Under the pieces are notes generated by a model. It saw only the letters and a list, made by a program, of their open reading frames with translations. It was not told the origin of the DNA and searched no databases. Positions 1-6,429 of a DNA stretch of 16,414 bases are shown in pieces (the first letter of the stretch is position 1; each line of letters opens with the position of its first letter). The DNA comes from an uncultured Mailhella sp. (GTDB lineage: Bacteria; Desulfobacterota; Desulfovibrionia; Desulfovibrionales; Desulfovibrionaceae), in NCBI GenBank assembly GCA_910579055.1, contig CAJTSU010000076.1, positions 1 through 16,414 on the forward strand. The letters run 5' to 3'. Both the position numbers and the translations under genes were made by a program.

Positions 1-540
1 TTATGTGTGAAAGATAATCAAGCTGTTTTAAAAAGGGAAATTGAAGAGTATGTGCAGAGTGAAGAGCTACGTCAAAAAATGGATACAATTTGTCAGATTG
101 AAAAGAATCGGGGCAGAGTAGAAATCCGAACAGGTTATGTCCTTACCGGGATAAACTGGCTTGAAAGCGGAAGAGACTGGACAAATCTTCAATGTATAGG
201 AGCAATACATAGAGAATTTGAAACAAAACAGGGAAGAAGCAGCGAGTGGCAATACTACATATCAAGCCGGGTTCTGACAGCGGAAGGGCTGCTCCATCAT
301 GCAAGGCAGGAATGGTCAGTGGAATGTATGCACTGGCTCCTGGATGTGCATTTTGGTGAAGATTATTGCAGAGTTGCAAACCGGACAATTCAACAAAATT
401 TGAATATGGCAAGGAAATTTGTATTGAATATCCTAAGGCGGCACAAAACCCAAAGCTCCTCGACCCAGCCACTTTCGAATATCATGTTGCAGTGTTTGCT
501 TGATAATTCCTATATTTCTGAGGTGTTGGGTAAAAATTGA
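1..540 (+). CDS. ISAs1-type transposase, C-terminal part (cut by window edge)
   Basis: The reading frame is open from base 1 to the stop at 538-540, so the gene starts outside the window. The GTG at 7 is only the first internal start-like codon. The 179 visible residues fit the C-terminal half of ISAs1-family DDE transposases: a KDNQ segment near the start (family: K-NQ), then RVEIRTGYVLTGINWLE, then WTNLQCIGAIHRE, then QYYISS, then the block VECMHWLLDVHFGED followed by NLNMARKFVLNILRR. The family catalyses cut-and-paste movement, and full proteins are usually about 370 residues. Base composition is visibly richer in A and T than the rest of the window, consistent with transferred DNA. I saw no convincing terminal inverted repeat after the stop. 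Whether the upstream half is intact cannot be told. Confidence 0.8.
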   Translation, partial: LCVKDNQAVLKREIEEYVQSEELRQKMDTICQIEKNRGRVEIRTGYVLTGINWLESGRDWTNLQCIGAIHREFETKQGRSSEWQYYISSRVLTAEGLLHHARQEWSVECMHWLLDVHFGEDYCRVANRTIQQNLNMARKFVLNILRRHKTQSSSTQPLSNIMLQCLLDNSYISEVLGKN

Positions 541-566
541 TTTCCGTGGCCACATGTGAAATGCCC

Positions 567-594
567 TTGACAGCGCCATACGCTGGTTTATAAG
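567..594 (+). promoter_or_regulatory. sigma-70-like promoter for the first binding protein
   Basis: A perfect -35 box TTGACA (567-572) is followed after 16 bases by TATAAG (589-594). It lies 38 bases before the ATG at 633 and just beyond the transposase stop. GAGGG at 621-625, seven bases before the ATG, is the ribosome binding site. Confidence 0.65.
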
Positions 595-632
595 TTCACT
601 TTTTCTTTCACCTTCAACGAGAGGGAACGCTC

Positions 633-1385
633 ATGAAAGGCATTTTTACGGCGCTGGCGCTGACTGCCGCGCTTCTTGTCCCGTCGGTTCCGTCCGCCCG
701 GGCTGCCGGTAAAACACTGGTTGTCGGCACCAACGCTACCTTCCCGCCCATGGAGTTTGTGGACAAGGACAAAAAAATCACCGGCTATGAAATGGATCTG
801 GTGCGCGCCGTGGCCAAAGAAGCAGGCTATGACGTCACTATCAAAAACGCTGAATTTGACGGGCTCATCAGCGACGTGGCCAATGGCAACTGCGACCTCA
901 TCTCCGCCTGCATGACCATTACACCCGAACGACAGAAGGCTGTGCTTTTCTCCGACCCCGTCTATACCCTGAAGCAGGCCTGCGTAGTGCCTTCCGGTTC
1001 CGCCATTGCCTCCATGGATGATCTTGCCGGCAAAAAAGTCGGCGCCCAGCTTGGCACCACCGGCTCCTTCGCGGTAAAGAAGCTGGCCCCCAAGGCCCAG
1101 CTCCGCAATTACGACGACGTGGGCCTGGCCTTCCAGGACATGAAGAACGGCAATATCGACGCCGTAGTGTGCGATGACCCGGTGGCCACCTACTACGCCA
1201 ACCATGACGCCGATTACGCCGACACGCTGAAACTCGCTTTCCTTACTGAAGAAGGTGAAAGTGTCGGTTTCGCATTCCGCAAGGGAGATACGGAACTGGT
1301 TCAGCAGTTTAATGAAGCCCTGGCCCGCCTTCGTGCCAACGGTACGGAAAAAGTGCTGCTCCAGCAGTGGAAGATGGGCAAGTAA
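633..1385 (+). CDS. periplasmic amino-acid-type solute-binding protein (family 3), copy 1
   Basis: This 250-residue protein belongs to the family-3 extracellular solute-binding proteins of polar amino acid ABC importers, which bind a small solute in the periplasm and hand it to a membrane permease. A signal peptide covers about residues 1-24 (hydrophobic core, ARA|A cut). The family signature GYEMDLVRAVAKEAG is at 51-65. R100 in ITPER corresponds to the arginine that holds the ligand carboxylate in HisJ-like proteins, and D181 follows C180 in the second lobe. Cysteines 93, 117 and 180 are shared with the neighbouring paralogue; C87 is not. No permease or ATPase gene is adjacent, so the substrate cannot be deduced. 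The start is supported by a Shine-Dalgarno site and an upstream promoter. Confidence 0.9.
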   Translation: MKGIFTALALTAALLVPSVPSARAAGKTLVVGTNATFPPMEFVDKDKKITGYEMDLVRAVAKEAGYDVTIKNAEFDGLISDVANGNCDLISACMTITPERQKAVLFSDPVYTLKQACVVPSGSAIASMDDLAGKKVGAQLGTTGSFAVKKLAPKAQLRNYDDVGLAFQDMKNGNIDAVVCDDPVATYYANHDADYADTLKLAFLTEEGESVGFAFRKGDTELVQQFNEALARLRANGTEKVLLQQWKMGK

Positions 1386-1413
1386 ATCGGGTATTGCGCA
1401 ATCCCCGACAATC

Positions 1414-1441
1414 CGCCCGGCTTTTTCGGGAAGCCCGGGCG
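1414..1441 (+). terminator. GC-rich hairpin between the two binding-protein genes
   Basis: CGCCCGGCTT (1414-1423) pairs with AAGCC(C)GGGCG (1431-1441), leaving one bulged C and a seven-base loop. It starts 28 bases after the stop of the first gene. There is no T-run after it, so it may be a weak terminator, an attenuator or an mRNA 3' end stabiliser. No clear second promoter is seen before the next gene, so partial read-through is likely. Confidence 0.4.
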
Positions 1442-1495
1442 CTATCATGCCGCTCTGTACGGCTTCACCTTTCCGCAATCAAGAGTTCTGCCACT

Positions 1496-2242
1496 ATGAA
1501 ACACGTTATTTCCGCTCTGGCGCTTATCGTTGCGCTTGCCACTCCTTCCCTTGCCTCCGCCGCAGAAAAAACGCTCGTGGTCGCCACTAGCCTGTGGCCC
1601 CCCATGACTATGGTAGATGAAAACAAGAACGTCATCGGCTATGAAATGGATGTGGTTTCTGCCGCCGCCAAGGCAGCCGGGTATGACGTCAAACTGGTCA
1701 ATACCTCCTGGGACGGGATTTTCTCTCTGCTCGAATCCGGCAATAGCGATATCATTGCCTCCTGCGTGACAATTACCGACGCACGTAAAAAGAAGTATCT
1801 TTTTTCTGAGCCTTTTTATTCCTTCAAGCAGGCCTGCGTTGTTCCCACTGCGTCTGCCATTGCCGATATGGACGGGCTCAAGGGCAAGCGCGTGGGTGCG
1901 CAGATTGGCACCACCGGACATGTTGTGCTGCAAAAAAAACTGCCCTCCGAAAACATCGCGGCGTACGACGATGTGGGCCTTGCTTTTGAAGACCTGAAGG
2001 TCGGCCGCATTGACGCCGTGATGTGCGATGACCCGGTGGCCGCCTATTATGCCAACCGCAAAGAAGGCTACACCGATCTTATGAAGCTGGCCTTCATCAC
2101 CACTGAAGGCGAAGATGCGGGGTTTGTATTCCGTATGCAGGATGCCCGGTTGAAGGACGACATCAACAAGGGGCTCGCGGCCATTCGTGCCGATGGCACG
2201 GAAAAAGCCATTAAAATAAAGTGGATGGGCAAAGCAGACTAA
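1496..2242 (+). CDS. periplasmic amino-acid-type solute-binding protein (family 3), copy 2
   Basis: This 248-residue paralogue of the gene before it is similar over its whole length, at roughly half identical residues by eye. The signal peptide covers about residues 1-22 (SLASA|A). The signature GYEMDVVSAAAKAAG, R97 in ITDAR, YDDVGLAFEDL and CDDPVAAYYAN are all kept. Cysteines 90, 114 and 177 match three of those in copy 1. The open frame extends upstream to 1367, but the ATG at 1496 is chosen because it begins a proper signal peptide and lies outside the first gene. The ribosome binding site is weak (AAGAG about 10 bases upstream). With no transporter genes beside it, this is a tandem duplicate of an orphan binding protein; the ligand is unknown. 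Confidence 0.88.
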   Translation: MKHVISALALIVALATPSLASAAEKTLVVATSLWPPMTMVDENKNVIGYEMDVVSAAAKAAGYDVKLVNTSWDGIFSLLESGNSDIIASCVTITDARKKKYLFSEPFYSFKQACVVPTASAIADMDGLKGKRVGAQIGTTGHVVLQKKLPSENIAAYDDVGLAFEDLKVGRIDAVMCDDPVAAYYANRKEGYTDLMKLAFITTEGEDAGFVFRMQDARLKDDINKGLAAIRADGTEKAIKIKWMGKAD

Positions 2243-2258
2243 GGCGTGTTAACTTTTT

Positions 2259-2313
2259 GGGGTTCTGCCCCGTACCCCGACGGGGGGAATCATTCCCCCC
2301 AATCCCCCTCAAT
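2259..2313. repeat. GC-rich dispersed repeat, copy A
   Basis: This segment contains GGGG-TTCTG-CCCC (2259-2271) and a strong hairpin GGGGGGAA-TCA-TTCCCCCC (2282-2300), ending in CCCTCAATG. The stretch aligns without gaps to 5966-6021, with about 43 of 56 positions identical when compared by eye. It sits just past the stop of the second binding-protein gene. Confidence 0.6.
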
Positions 2314-2344
2314 GCGAGCCGGAACCCTGTGTTCCGGCTCGCAT
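2312..2344. terminator. perfect 14-bp palindrome between convergent genes
   Basis: ATGCGAGCCGGAAC (2312-2325) is exactly complementary to GTTCCGGCTCGCAT (2331-2344), with loop CCTGT. It lies 69 bases after the second binding-protein gene and 77 bases from the end of the convergent pgk, so a two-way terminator is plausible. It has no good T-run on either side. Its core resembles the palindromic part of the repeats at 9098 and 16361, so it may instead be a member of a REP-like family. Confidence 0.55.
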
Positions 2345-2421
2345 AGTTCAAACCTCCGCCAGAGCCTTGCACCACAAGCGAATTGCAGCTATCCAGCATT
2401 GCGAAGGAATTTTTGCTGAAT

Positions 2422-3600
2422 CTACGCGTCGGCCCGGTCGGCCAGGGCGGCCACAGAAGGCAGAACCTTGCCCTCCAGAACTTCCAGGAACGCCCCGCCG
2501 CCAGTGGACAAATACCCCATCTTGTGGCCCATGCCGAAGCTTTCTACTGCGGCTACGGCGTCACCGCCGCACACCAGCGTATAAGCGGAAGAAGAAGCCA
2601 GTACTTCCGCCAGCTCACGGCTCCCTTTGTCAAACGGTTCAGTCTCAAATGCGCCCAGCGGGCCGTTCCACACGATGGTGCCCGCATCGGCCAGCAGAGC
2701 CGCATATTTCTTCACACTGCGTTCCGCCACGTCCAGCACGCAGTCATCAGGCCCTACATTCGCGGCATCCTTCACTTCAGCCTTTTCCGGCTGATCCAAA
2801 GCAGGAGCAACTACCACGTCCACAGGCAGGGGCAGTTTCACCCCGCGCGCGGCCGCCAGCTCCATCAGACGCTTCGCCTCGGGAACAAGTTCCTCTTCCA
2901 CCAAAGACTTGCCCATGTTCAGCCCGGAGGCCAGCATAAACGTATTGGCAATTCCGCCGCCCACAATGAGGCCGTCCACGGTATGGATCAGATTTTCCAG
3001 CACAGTGAGCTTGGTGGAAACCTTGGAACCGCCCACAATGGCATACAAGGGGCGTTTCGGCTGCTCCAGCACCTGCGTGGCAGCTTCCATTTCCGCCAGC
3101 ATGAGCGGCCCGGCCACGGCAGTTTCAGCCGCACGGATTGCAGCTTCGGTAGAAGCATGCGCGCGGTGTGCCGCCCCAAAGGCATCCATAACATAAACAT
3201 TACCCAGACCGGCGAGCTTCGCGGCCAGTTCGGGGTTATTCTTTTTTTCCCCCTTGAGAAAACGCACGTTTTCACACAGAGCCACTTCCCCCGGCCTGAT
3301 ATCCAGACCGGCAAAGGGATCCGCAACAAAGCGCACGGGCAGTCCAAGCAGTTCGCCCATACGCGCGGCCACCGGCTTCAGAGAAAAAACTTCGTCGTAT
3401 TCGCCTTCCACAGGCCGTCCCAAATGGGACAGCGCGATGACAGAAGCCCCTTTGTCCAGCGCAAGGCGGATGGTGGGCAATACGGCGCGGAGGCGTTTGT
3501 CGTTGCTGATCACCCCGTTCTTCATGGGTACATTGAGATCCAGACGCATGACCACGCGCTTGCCTGCGAGGTCGACATCATTCATGGAAAGAGCTTTCAT
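2422..3600 (-). CDS. pgk: phosphoglycerate kinase
   Basis: Phosphoglycerate kinase interconverts 1,3-bisphosphoglycerate + ADP and 3-phosphoglycerate + ATP in the cytosol. The family signature VVMRLDLNVP is at residues 16-25. It is followed by SHLGRP, LCENVRFLKGEKKN, DAFGAAHRAHAS, GGSKVSTKLTVLENL, VGGGIANTF, VWNGPLGAFE, CGGDAVAAVE and STGGGAFLEVLEGK. The 392-residue length is normal. The frame is open to an upstream ATG at 3627, but the ATG at 3600 has AGGAG five bases before it and gives the normal N-terminus. In the nucleotide-loop motif, usually GGGD followed by S or T, this protein has CGGDA, a mild departure. No gapdh or other glycolytic gene is next to it. Confidence 0.97.
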   Translation of the reverse strand: MKALSMNDVDLAGKRVVMRLDLNVPMKNGVISNDKRLRAVLPTIRLALDKGASVIALSHLGRPVEGEYDEVFSLKPVAARMGELLGLPVRFVADPFAGLDIRPGEVALCENVRFLKGEKKNNPELAAKLAGLGNVYVMDAFGAAHRAHASTEAAIRAAETAVAGPLMLAEMEAATQVLEQPKRPLYAIVGGSKVSTKLTVLENLIHTVDGLIVGGGIANTFMLASGLNMGKSLVEEELVPEAKRLMELAAARGVKLPLPVDVVVAPALDQPEKAEVKDAANVGPDDCVLDVAERSVKKYAALLADAGTIVWNGPLGAFETEPFDKGSRELAEVLASSSAYTLVCGGDAVAAVESFGMGHKMGYLSTGGGAFLEVLEGKVLPSVAALADRADA

Positions 3601-3964
3601 GGCGTCTCCTGGGTTTGGATATGGCATTGCGGGAGGCCCCGCATACGGAACTTCAACCCGTATACATCATTACCATCGGCAAGGGAACACTTTCCAGGGT
3701 GTTCAAGCAGCAAGGGAATACCTGTCATGCCCTCGCGGCAACCGCACACGCCTTCGGAATGCCCGTTGGGCGGTACCCTGCAAGCGACTTGCAAACCTCC
3801 TGAGTGATGGGGCGTGCGGCCTCTGTAACGGCTGACAAGAGGCCTTCCGCTCGATTCCGGCAACTCCGTAGCGCATTTCAATAATTCCAATGCTCCAAAA
3901 ACTGCGCTGAAAAAAGCTATCCCCGGCAGTCGAGCTCCCTGCGGCAAGGCAATTCCAGCATTCC
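3601..3964. other. intergenic region between pgk and the DUF599 gene
   Basis: No convincing gene was found; the short frames have unnatural composition. It should hold the pgk leader and the end of the flagellar transcript. Visible structures are GGCCTCT/AGAGGCC (3818-3824 with 3838-3844, 13-base loop) and TGCAAG-CGA-CTTGCA (3779-3793). I could not pick a convincing -35/-10 pair for pgk. Confidence 0.5.
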
Positions 3965-4630
3965 TTACTCCGCGCCCGGAGGCAGGCGATCCATCCGGTA
4001 AAGGGCCAGCAGCATTCCCACAGCGCCCAGGGTCAGAAACAGCGGCCCGAACAGCCAGAGCACCAGCGGCACCAGAAAATAAAAAGCCCGCATGCCAAGG
4101 TGAAACTGTTGCGCGGCCTGCTCAAGACAGGCAGCGGCAATGCGTATTCTACGCCCTGCCTCGCCGGGCGCGGTACATGTGCCGATCATGAAACTCACAT
4201 GGCCATACAGACGTATGGATGAGGCAAAGCAAAAAAAGGCGAAAAACAGCGTCAGCAACAACGCCAGTACCTTGATTACCAACAGATCCGGTGAAGAGCT
4301 TCCGAACACATGCAGCAAGCGCCATGCCCCGGCCTTGTCGTCCGCAGACGAAGCCAGAGAAAGCACACCCAAGGCCAGCACGGAAGACGTGGACGCCATG
4401 AAGGATGCCACCATGGTGGAATTGCGCAAAGTCTGTACACCCAGTATCCCGTCCTTGCCGCGCACCACGCTGGCCACCCACTCCCTCCGGGTAGCGCCGG
4501 CCACACCCTGCACGGTATGCAGCGGGCAATTCGTCCGTTTGCGCGCGATGAACAGGTGATACGCCAGAGCCATGATCCCGACAAAAAGAAACGCCGCCAC
4601 GTCCGGATTGAAGGGATCAAACGCGTTCAT
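3965..4630 (-). CDS. DUF599 family membrane protein at the end of the fli block
   Basis: This 221-residue integral membrane protein has hydrophobic stretches at about 11-29, 70-94, 118-137 and 181-212. The motif QTLRNSTMVASFMAST (66-81) and the segment SIRLYGHVSFMIG (138-150) are typical of DUF599, a family without an established function. The ATG at 4630 overlaps the stop of fliI by one base (TGATG), so the two are almost certainly co-transcribed and translationally coupled. That coupling hints at a link with motility or with the inner membrane near the export apparatus, but this is inference from position only. No ribosome binding site is needed if coupling operates. Confidence 0.8.
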   Translation of the reverse strand: MNAFDPFNPDVAAFLFVGIMALAYHLFIARKRTNCPLHTVQGVAGATRREWVASVVRGKDGILGVQTLRNSTMVASFMASTSSVLALGVLSLASSADDKAGAWRLLHVFGSSSPDLLVIKVLALLLTLFFAFFCFASSIRLYGHVSFMIGTCTAPGEAGRRIRIAAACLEQAAQQFHLGMRAFYFLVPLVLWLFGPLFLTLGAVGMLLALYRMDRLPPGAE

Positions 4631-5952
4631 CAGCTTCTCGCCTGCCTCGCCAGGTTGAGCAATCCGGTCATGGAATCCACAAGCGTCGTTCTGTCCTCCA
4701 CATCCTGCCGCAGATACTCGTTAATGGGATCGCGCATGCGAATGGCCGCATCGATCTCAGGGTTGGACCCCTGCGCATAAGCGCCGATATTGATCATGTC
4801 TTCTGCCGACTTGTAATTGGCCATGAGCGAGGTGACTACCCGGCCAGCCTCCACCACGTCCCGTTCGCAGATATCATTACGCAAACGGCTGATGGAGCGG
4901 AGCACGTCAATGGCCGGAAAATGCCCCTGGTCGGCAAGCTGACGGGTAAGCACAATATGCCCATCCAGAATGGAACGTACCGCGTCGGCAATGGGTTCAT
5001 TGAAATCATCCCCATCCACCAACACCGTATAAATACCTGTGATGCTCCCTTTCTCAACTTTGCCGGCCCGTTCCAGCAGACGGGGAAGCTGGGCAAAGAC
5101 CGAAGGCGTGTAGCCCTTGGTGGTGGGCGGCTCCCCTGTGGCAAGCCCCACCTCGCGTGAAGCCATGGCGAAACGCGTCACGGAGTCCATCATGAGCAAT
5201 ACGTCCTTGCCCTGATCCCGGAAATATTCCGCCACTGCCGTGGCCGCATAGGCCGCGCGCATACGCACCAGAGAGGATTGATCCGAAGTGCCCACAATGA
5301 CCACGGAACGGGCCATGCCTTCAGGCCCCAGATCCTTTTCCATAAATTCCAGCACTTCGCGGCCGCGTTCGCCGATCAGGCCCATGACATTGACATCGGC
5401 CTCCGTGTAGCGGGCCATCATCCCCATGAGTGTGGACTTGCCCACGCCCGACCCGGCCATGATACCCACGCGCTGCCCCTTGCCCAAGGTCAGCAGACCG
5501 TTTACGGCCCGCACGCCCACATCCAGCATTTCGGCGATGCGCGGCCTTTCCAGCGGCGCGGGAGGTTTGGCGTACAGCGGAACCATGCCTTCAGGCGTAA
5601 TGGGAGCCTTGCGATCCAACGGTTTGCCGAACGCGTCGAACACGCGCCCGAGCAGCCCCGGCCCCACCGGAAACACCGGGGGCAGGCTGGAGTTGCGGAT
5701 CAGGCTGCCCGGGCGCACACCGCGCATCTCTCCGTAAGGCATGAACAAAATATTTCCATCACGAAAACCGACCACTTCCGCCGCTACCGGCTCACCGCCG
5801 TCATCGGGCAGAATATGACACACCGCGCCGAGAGATGCGCTGATGCCCGAAGCCTCGGCAACCAGCCCCACCACCTTGTTAACCTTGCCGAAGGACTGCA
5901 TAGGCTGGGCCGTATGCAAAAGTTCCAGACAGGTGCGCGGATCAAAACCCAT
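4630..5952 (-). CDS. fliI: flagellar type III export ATPase FliI
   Basis: FliI is the hexameric cytoplasmic ATPase of the flagellar export apparatus, related to the beta subunit of F1 ATPase. Walker A GSGVGKST is at 167-174, catalytic glutamate E195 lies in GER, Walker B VLLMMD is at 251-256, and SVTRFAMASREVGLATGEPPTTKGY follows in two adjoining conserved stretches. The 440-residue length is normal. The start at 5952 is preceded only by a weak G-rich site, inside a repeat-like GC segment. The usual partner gene fliH lies upstream but is separated by 463 bp, whereas these genes usually abut; no fliJ follows. Expression may depend on read-through past the hairpin at the fliH stop or on an unrecognised promoter in the gap. 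Confidence 0.96.
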   Translation of the reverse strand: MGFDPRTCLELLHTAQPMQSFGKVNKVVGLVAEASGISASLGAVCHILPDDGGEPVAAEVVGFRDGNILFMPYGEMRGVRPGSLIRNSSLPPVFPVGPGLLGRVFDAFGKPLDRKAPITPEGMVPLYAKPPAPLERPRIAEMLDVGVRAVNGLLTLGKGQRVGIMAGSGVGKSTLMGMMARYTEADVNVMGLIGERGREVLEFMEKDLGPEGMARSVVIVGTSDQSSLVRMRAAYAATAVAEYFRDQGKDVLLMMDSVTRFAMASREVGLATGEPPTTKGYTPSVFAQLPRLLERAGKVEKGSITGIYTVLVDGDDFNEPIADAVRSILDGHIVLTRQLADQGHFPAIDVLRSISRLRNDICERDVVEAGRVVTSLMANYKSAEDMINIGAYAQGSNPEIDAAIRMRDPINEYLRQDVEDRTTLVDSMTGLLNLARQARS

Positions 5953-5965
5953 AATGCCCCCATTC

Positions 5966-6021
5966 GGGGCTTTGCCCCGTACCCTGCCGGAGAAAACAAT
6001 TCCCCCGGCTCCCTCTCAATG
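5966..6021. repeat. GC-rich dispersed repeat, copy B
   Basis: Copy of the 2259 repeat: GGGG-CTTTG-CCCC (5966-5978), then CGTACCCTGCCGG, ending CCCTCTCAATG. About 43 of 56 positions match copy A without gaps. The internal G6/C6 hairpin of copy A is not kept here. It begins 13 bases upstream of the fliI start codon. Confidence 0.55.
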
Positions 6022-6263
6022 TATCAAAAACAGACGAAATACTATGTTTCAATCCACAGCCGCTCCATCCGCCGACTGCCTCCGCAGCCGACAGAGCGGG
6101 AACGAGTGCCTCTCTCTAGGGAGAAATTACGGAAAAGGATTTCATCGGCTTCCCCATCCTGTCAACAACTCTTCTCTCCCTGGAGGGGGAGGCTTCACAC
6201 CATAAAGGAATTTTTGCTCAACAGACCTGAATACCATGAATATTGAACTCGTTGCATTCAATA

Positions 6264-6323
6264 TCAGGCTGATGACACCCCCCGCTTTGCGGAGTTTGTG
6301 CTGTCAAAGCCGCTTTGCGGCCA
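6264..6323 (+). repeat. third, partial copy of the pyrG-flanking hairpin element
   Basis: It reads TCAGGCTGATGACA, then CCGC-TTT-GCGG (6282-6292), then GAGTTTGTGCTGTCAAA, then GCCGC-TTT-GCGGC (6309-6321). The same order of motifs occurs at 12645-12712 and, reversed, at 10784-10853. The large CCCGAAAAT hairpin module of the other two copies is absent here. Confidence 0.6.
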
Positions 6324-6402
6324 AGGGAAATACTCCTTCAGGGTAGCCTTCGACCGGCTTCGGCACGGTAAAGCCGCGCCGGGCTTGCATCTGACGGCTG
6401 AA

Positions 6403-6429
6403 ACTCCGCAACATTTCATGTTGCGGAGT
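6403..6429 (-). terminator. 12-bp perfect hairpin spanning the fliH stop codon
   Basis: ACTCCGCAACAT (6403-6414) pairs perfectly with ATGTTGCGGAGT (6418-6429) around a three-base loop. The fliH stop (complement of 6416-6418) lies in the loop. Read in the fliH direction, it is followed only by TTTC, so termination may be partial. It could act as an attenuator between fliH and fliI or protect the mRNA end. Confidence 0.55.

Larger units (their letters stand above)
5953..6415. other. repeat-rich gap separating fliH from fliI
   Basis: This 463-bp stretch has no convincing gene. In + strand order it holds GC repeat copy B (5966-6021), a segment resembling the pyrG leader (about 6165-6210), a stem ATATTGAA/TTCAATAT (6240-6247 with 6257-6264), the third core of the pyrG-flanking element (6264-6323) and the hairpin over the fliH stop. 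A small + frame from the ATG at 6237 runs only about 36 codons and is built from repeat DNA, so it is not called. Confidence 0.6.

Noticed and set aside
2383..3807. Long + strand frame of 474 codons opposite pgk
   Set aside because: It is antisense to the clear pgk gene, His/Gln/Arg-rich as expected for the shadow of a GC-rich gene, with no ribosome binding site.
3597..3947. 116-codon minus-strand frame upstream of pgk
   Set aside because: It overlaps the pgk start, has no domain or ribosome binding site, and reads like translated leader DNA.
6046..6057. GTTTCAATCCAC resembles the end of a type I CRISPR repeat
   Set aside because: It occurs once, with no second repeat or regular spacing and no cas genes; short chance match.
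6237..6347. Small + strand frame beginning ATGAATATTGAACTC
   Set aside because: Only about 36 codons, made largely of the repeat core, no properly spaced ribosome site.
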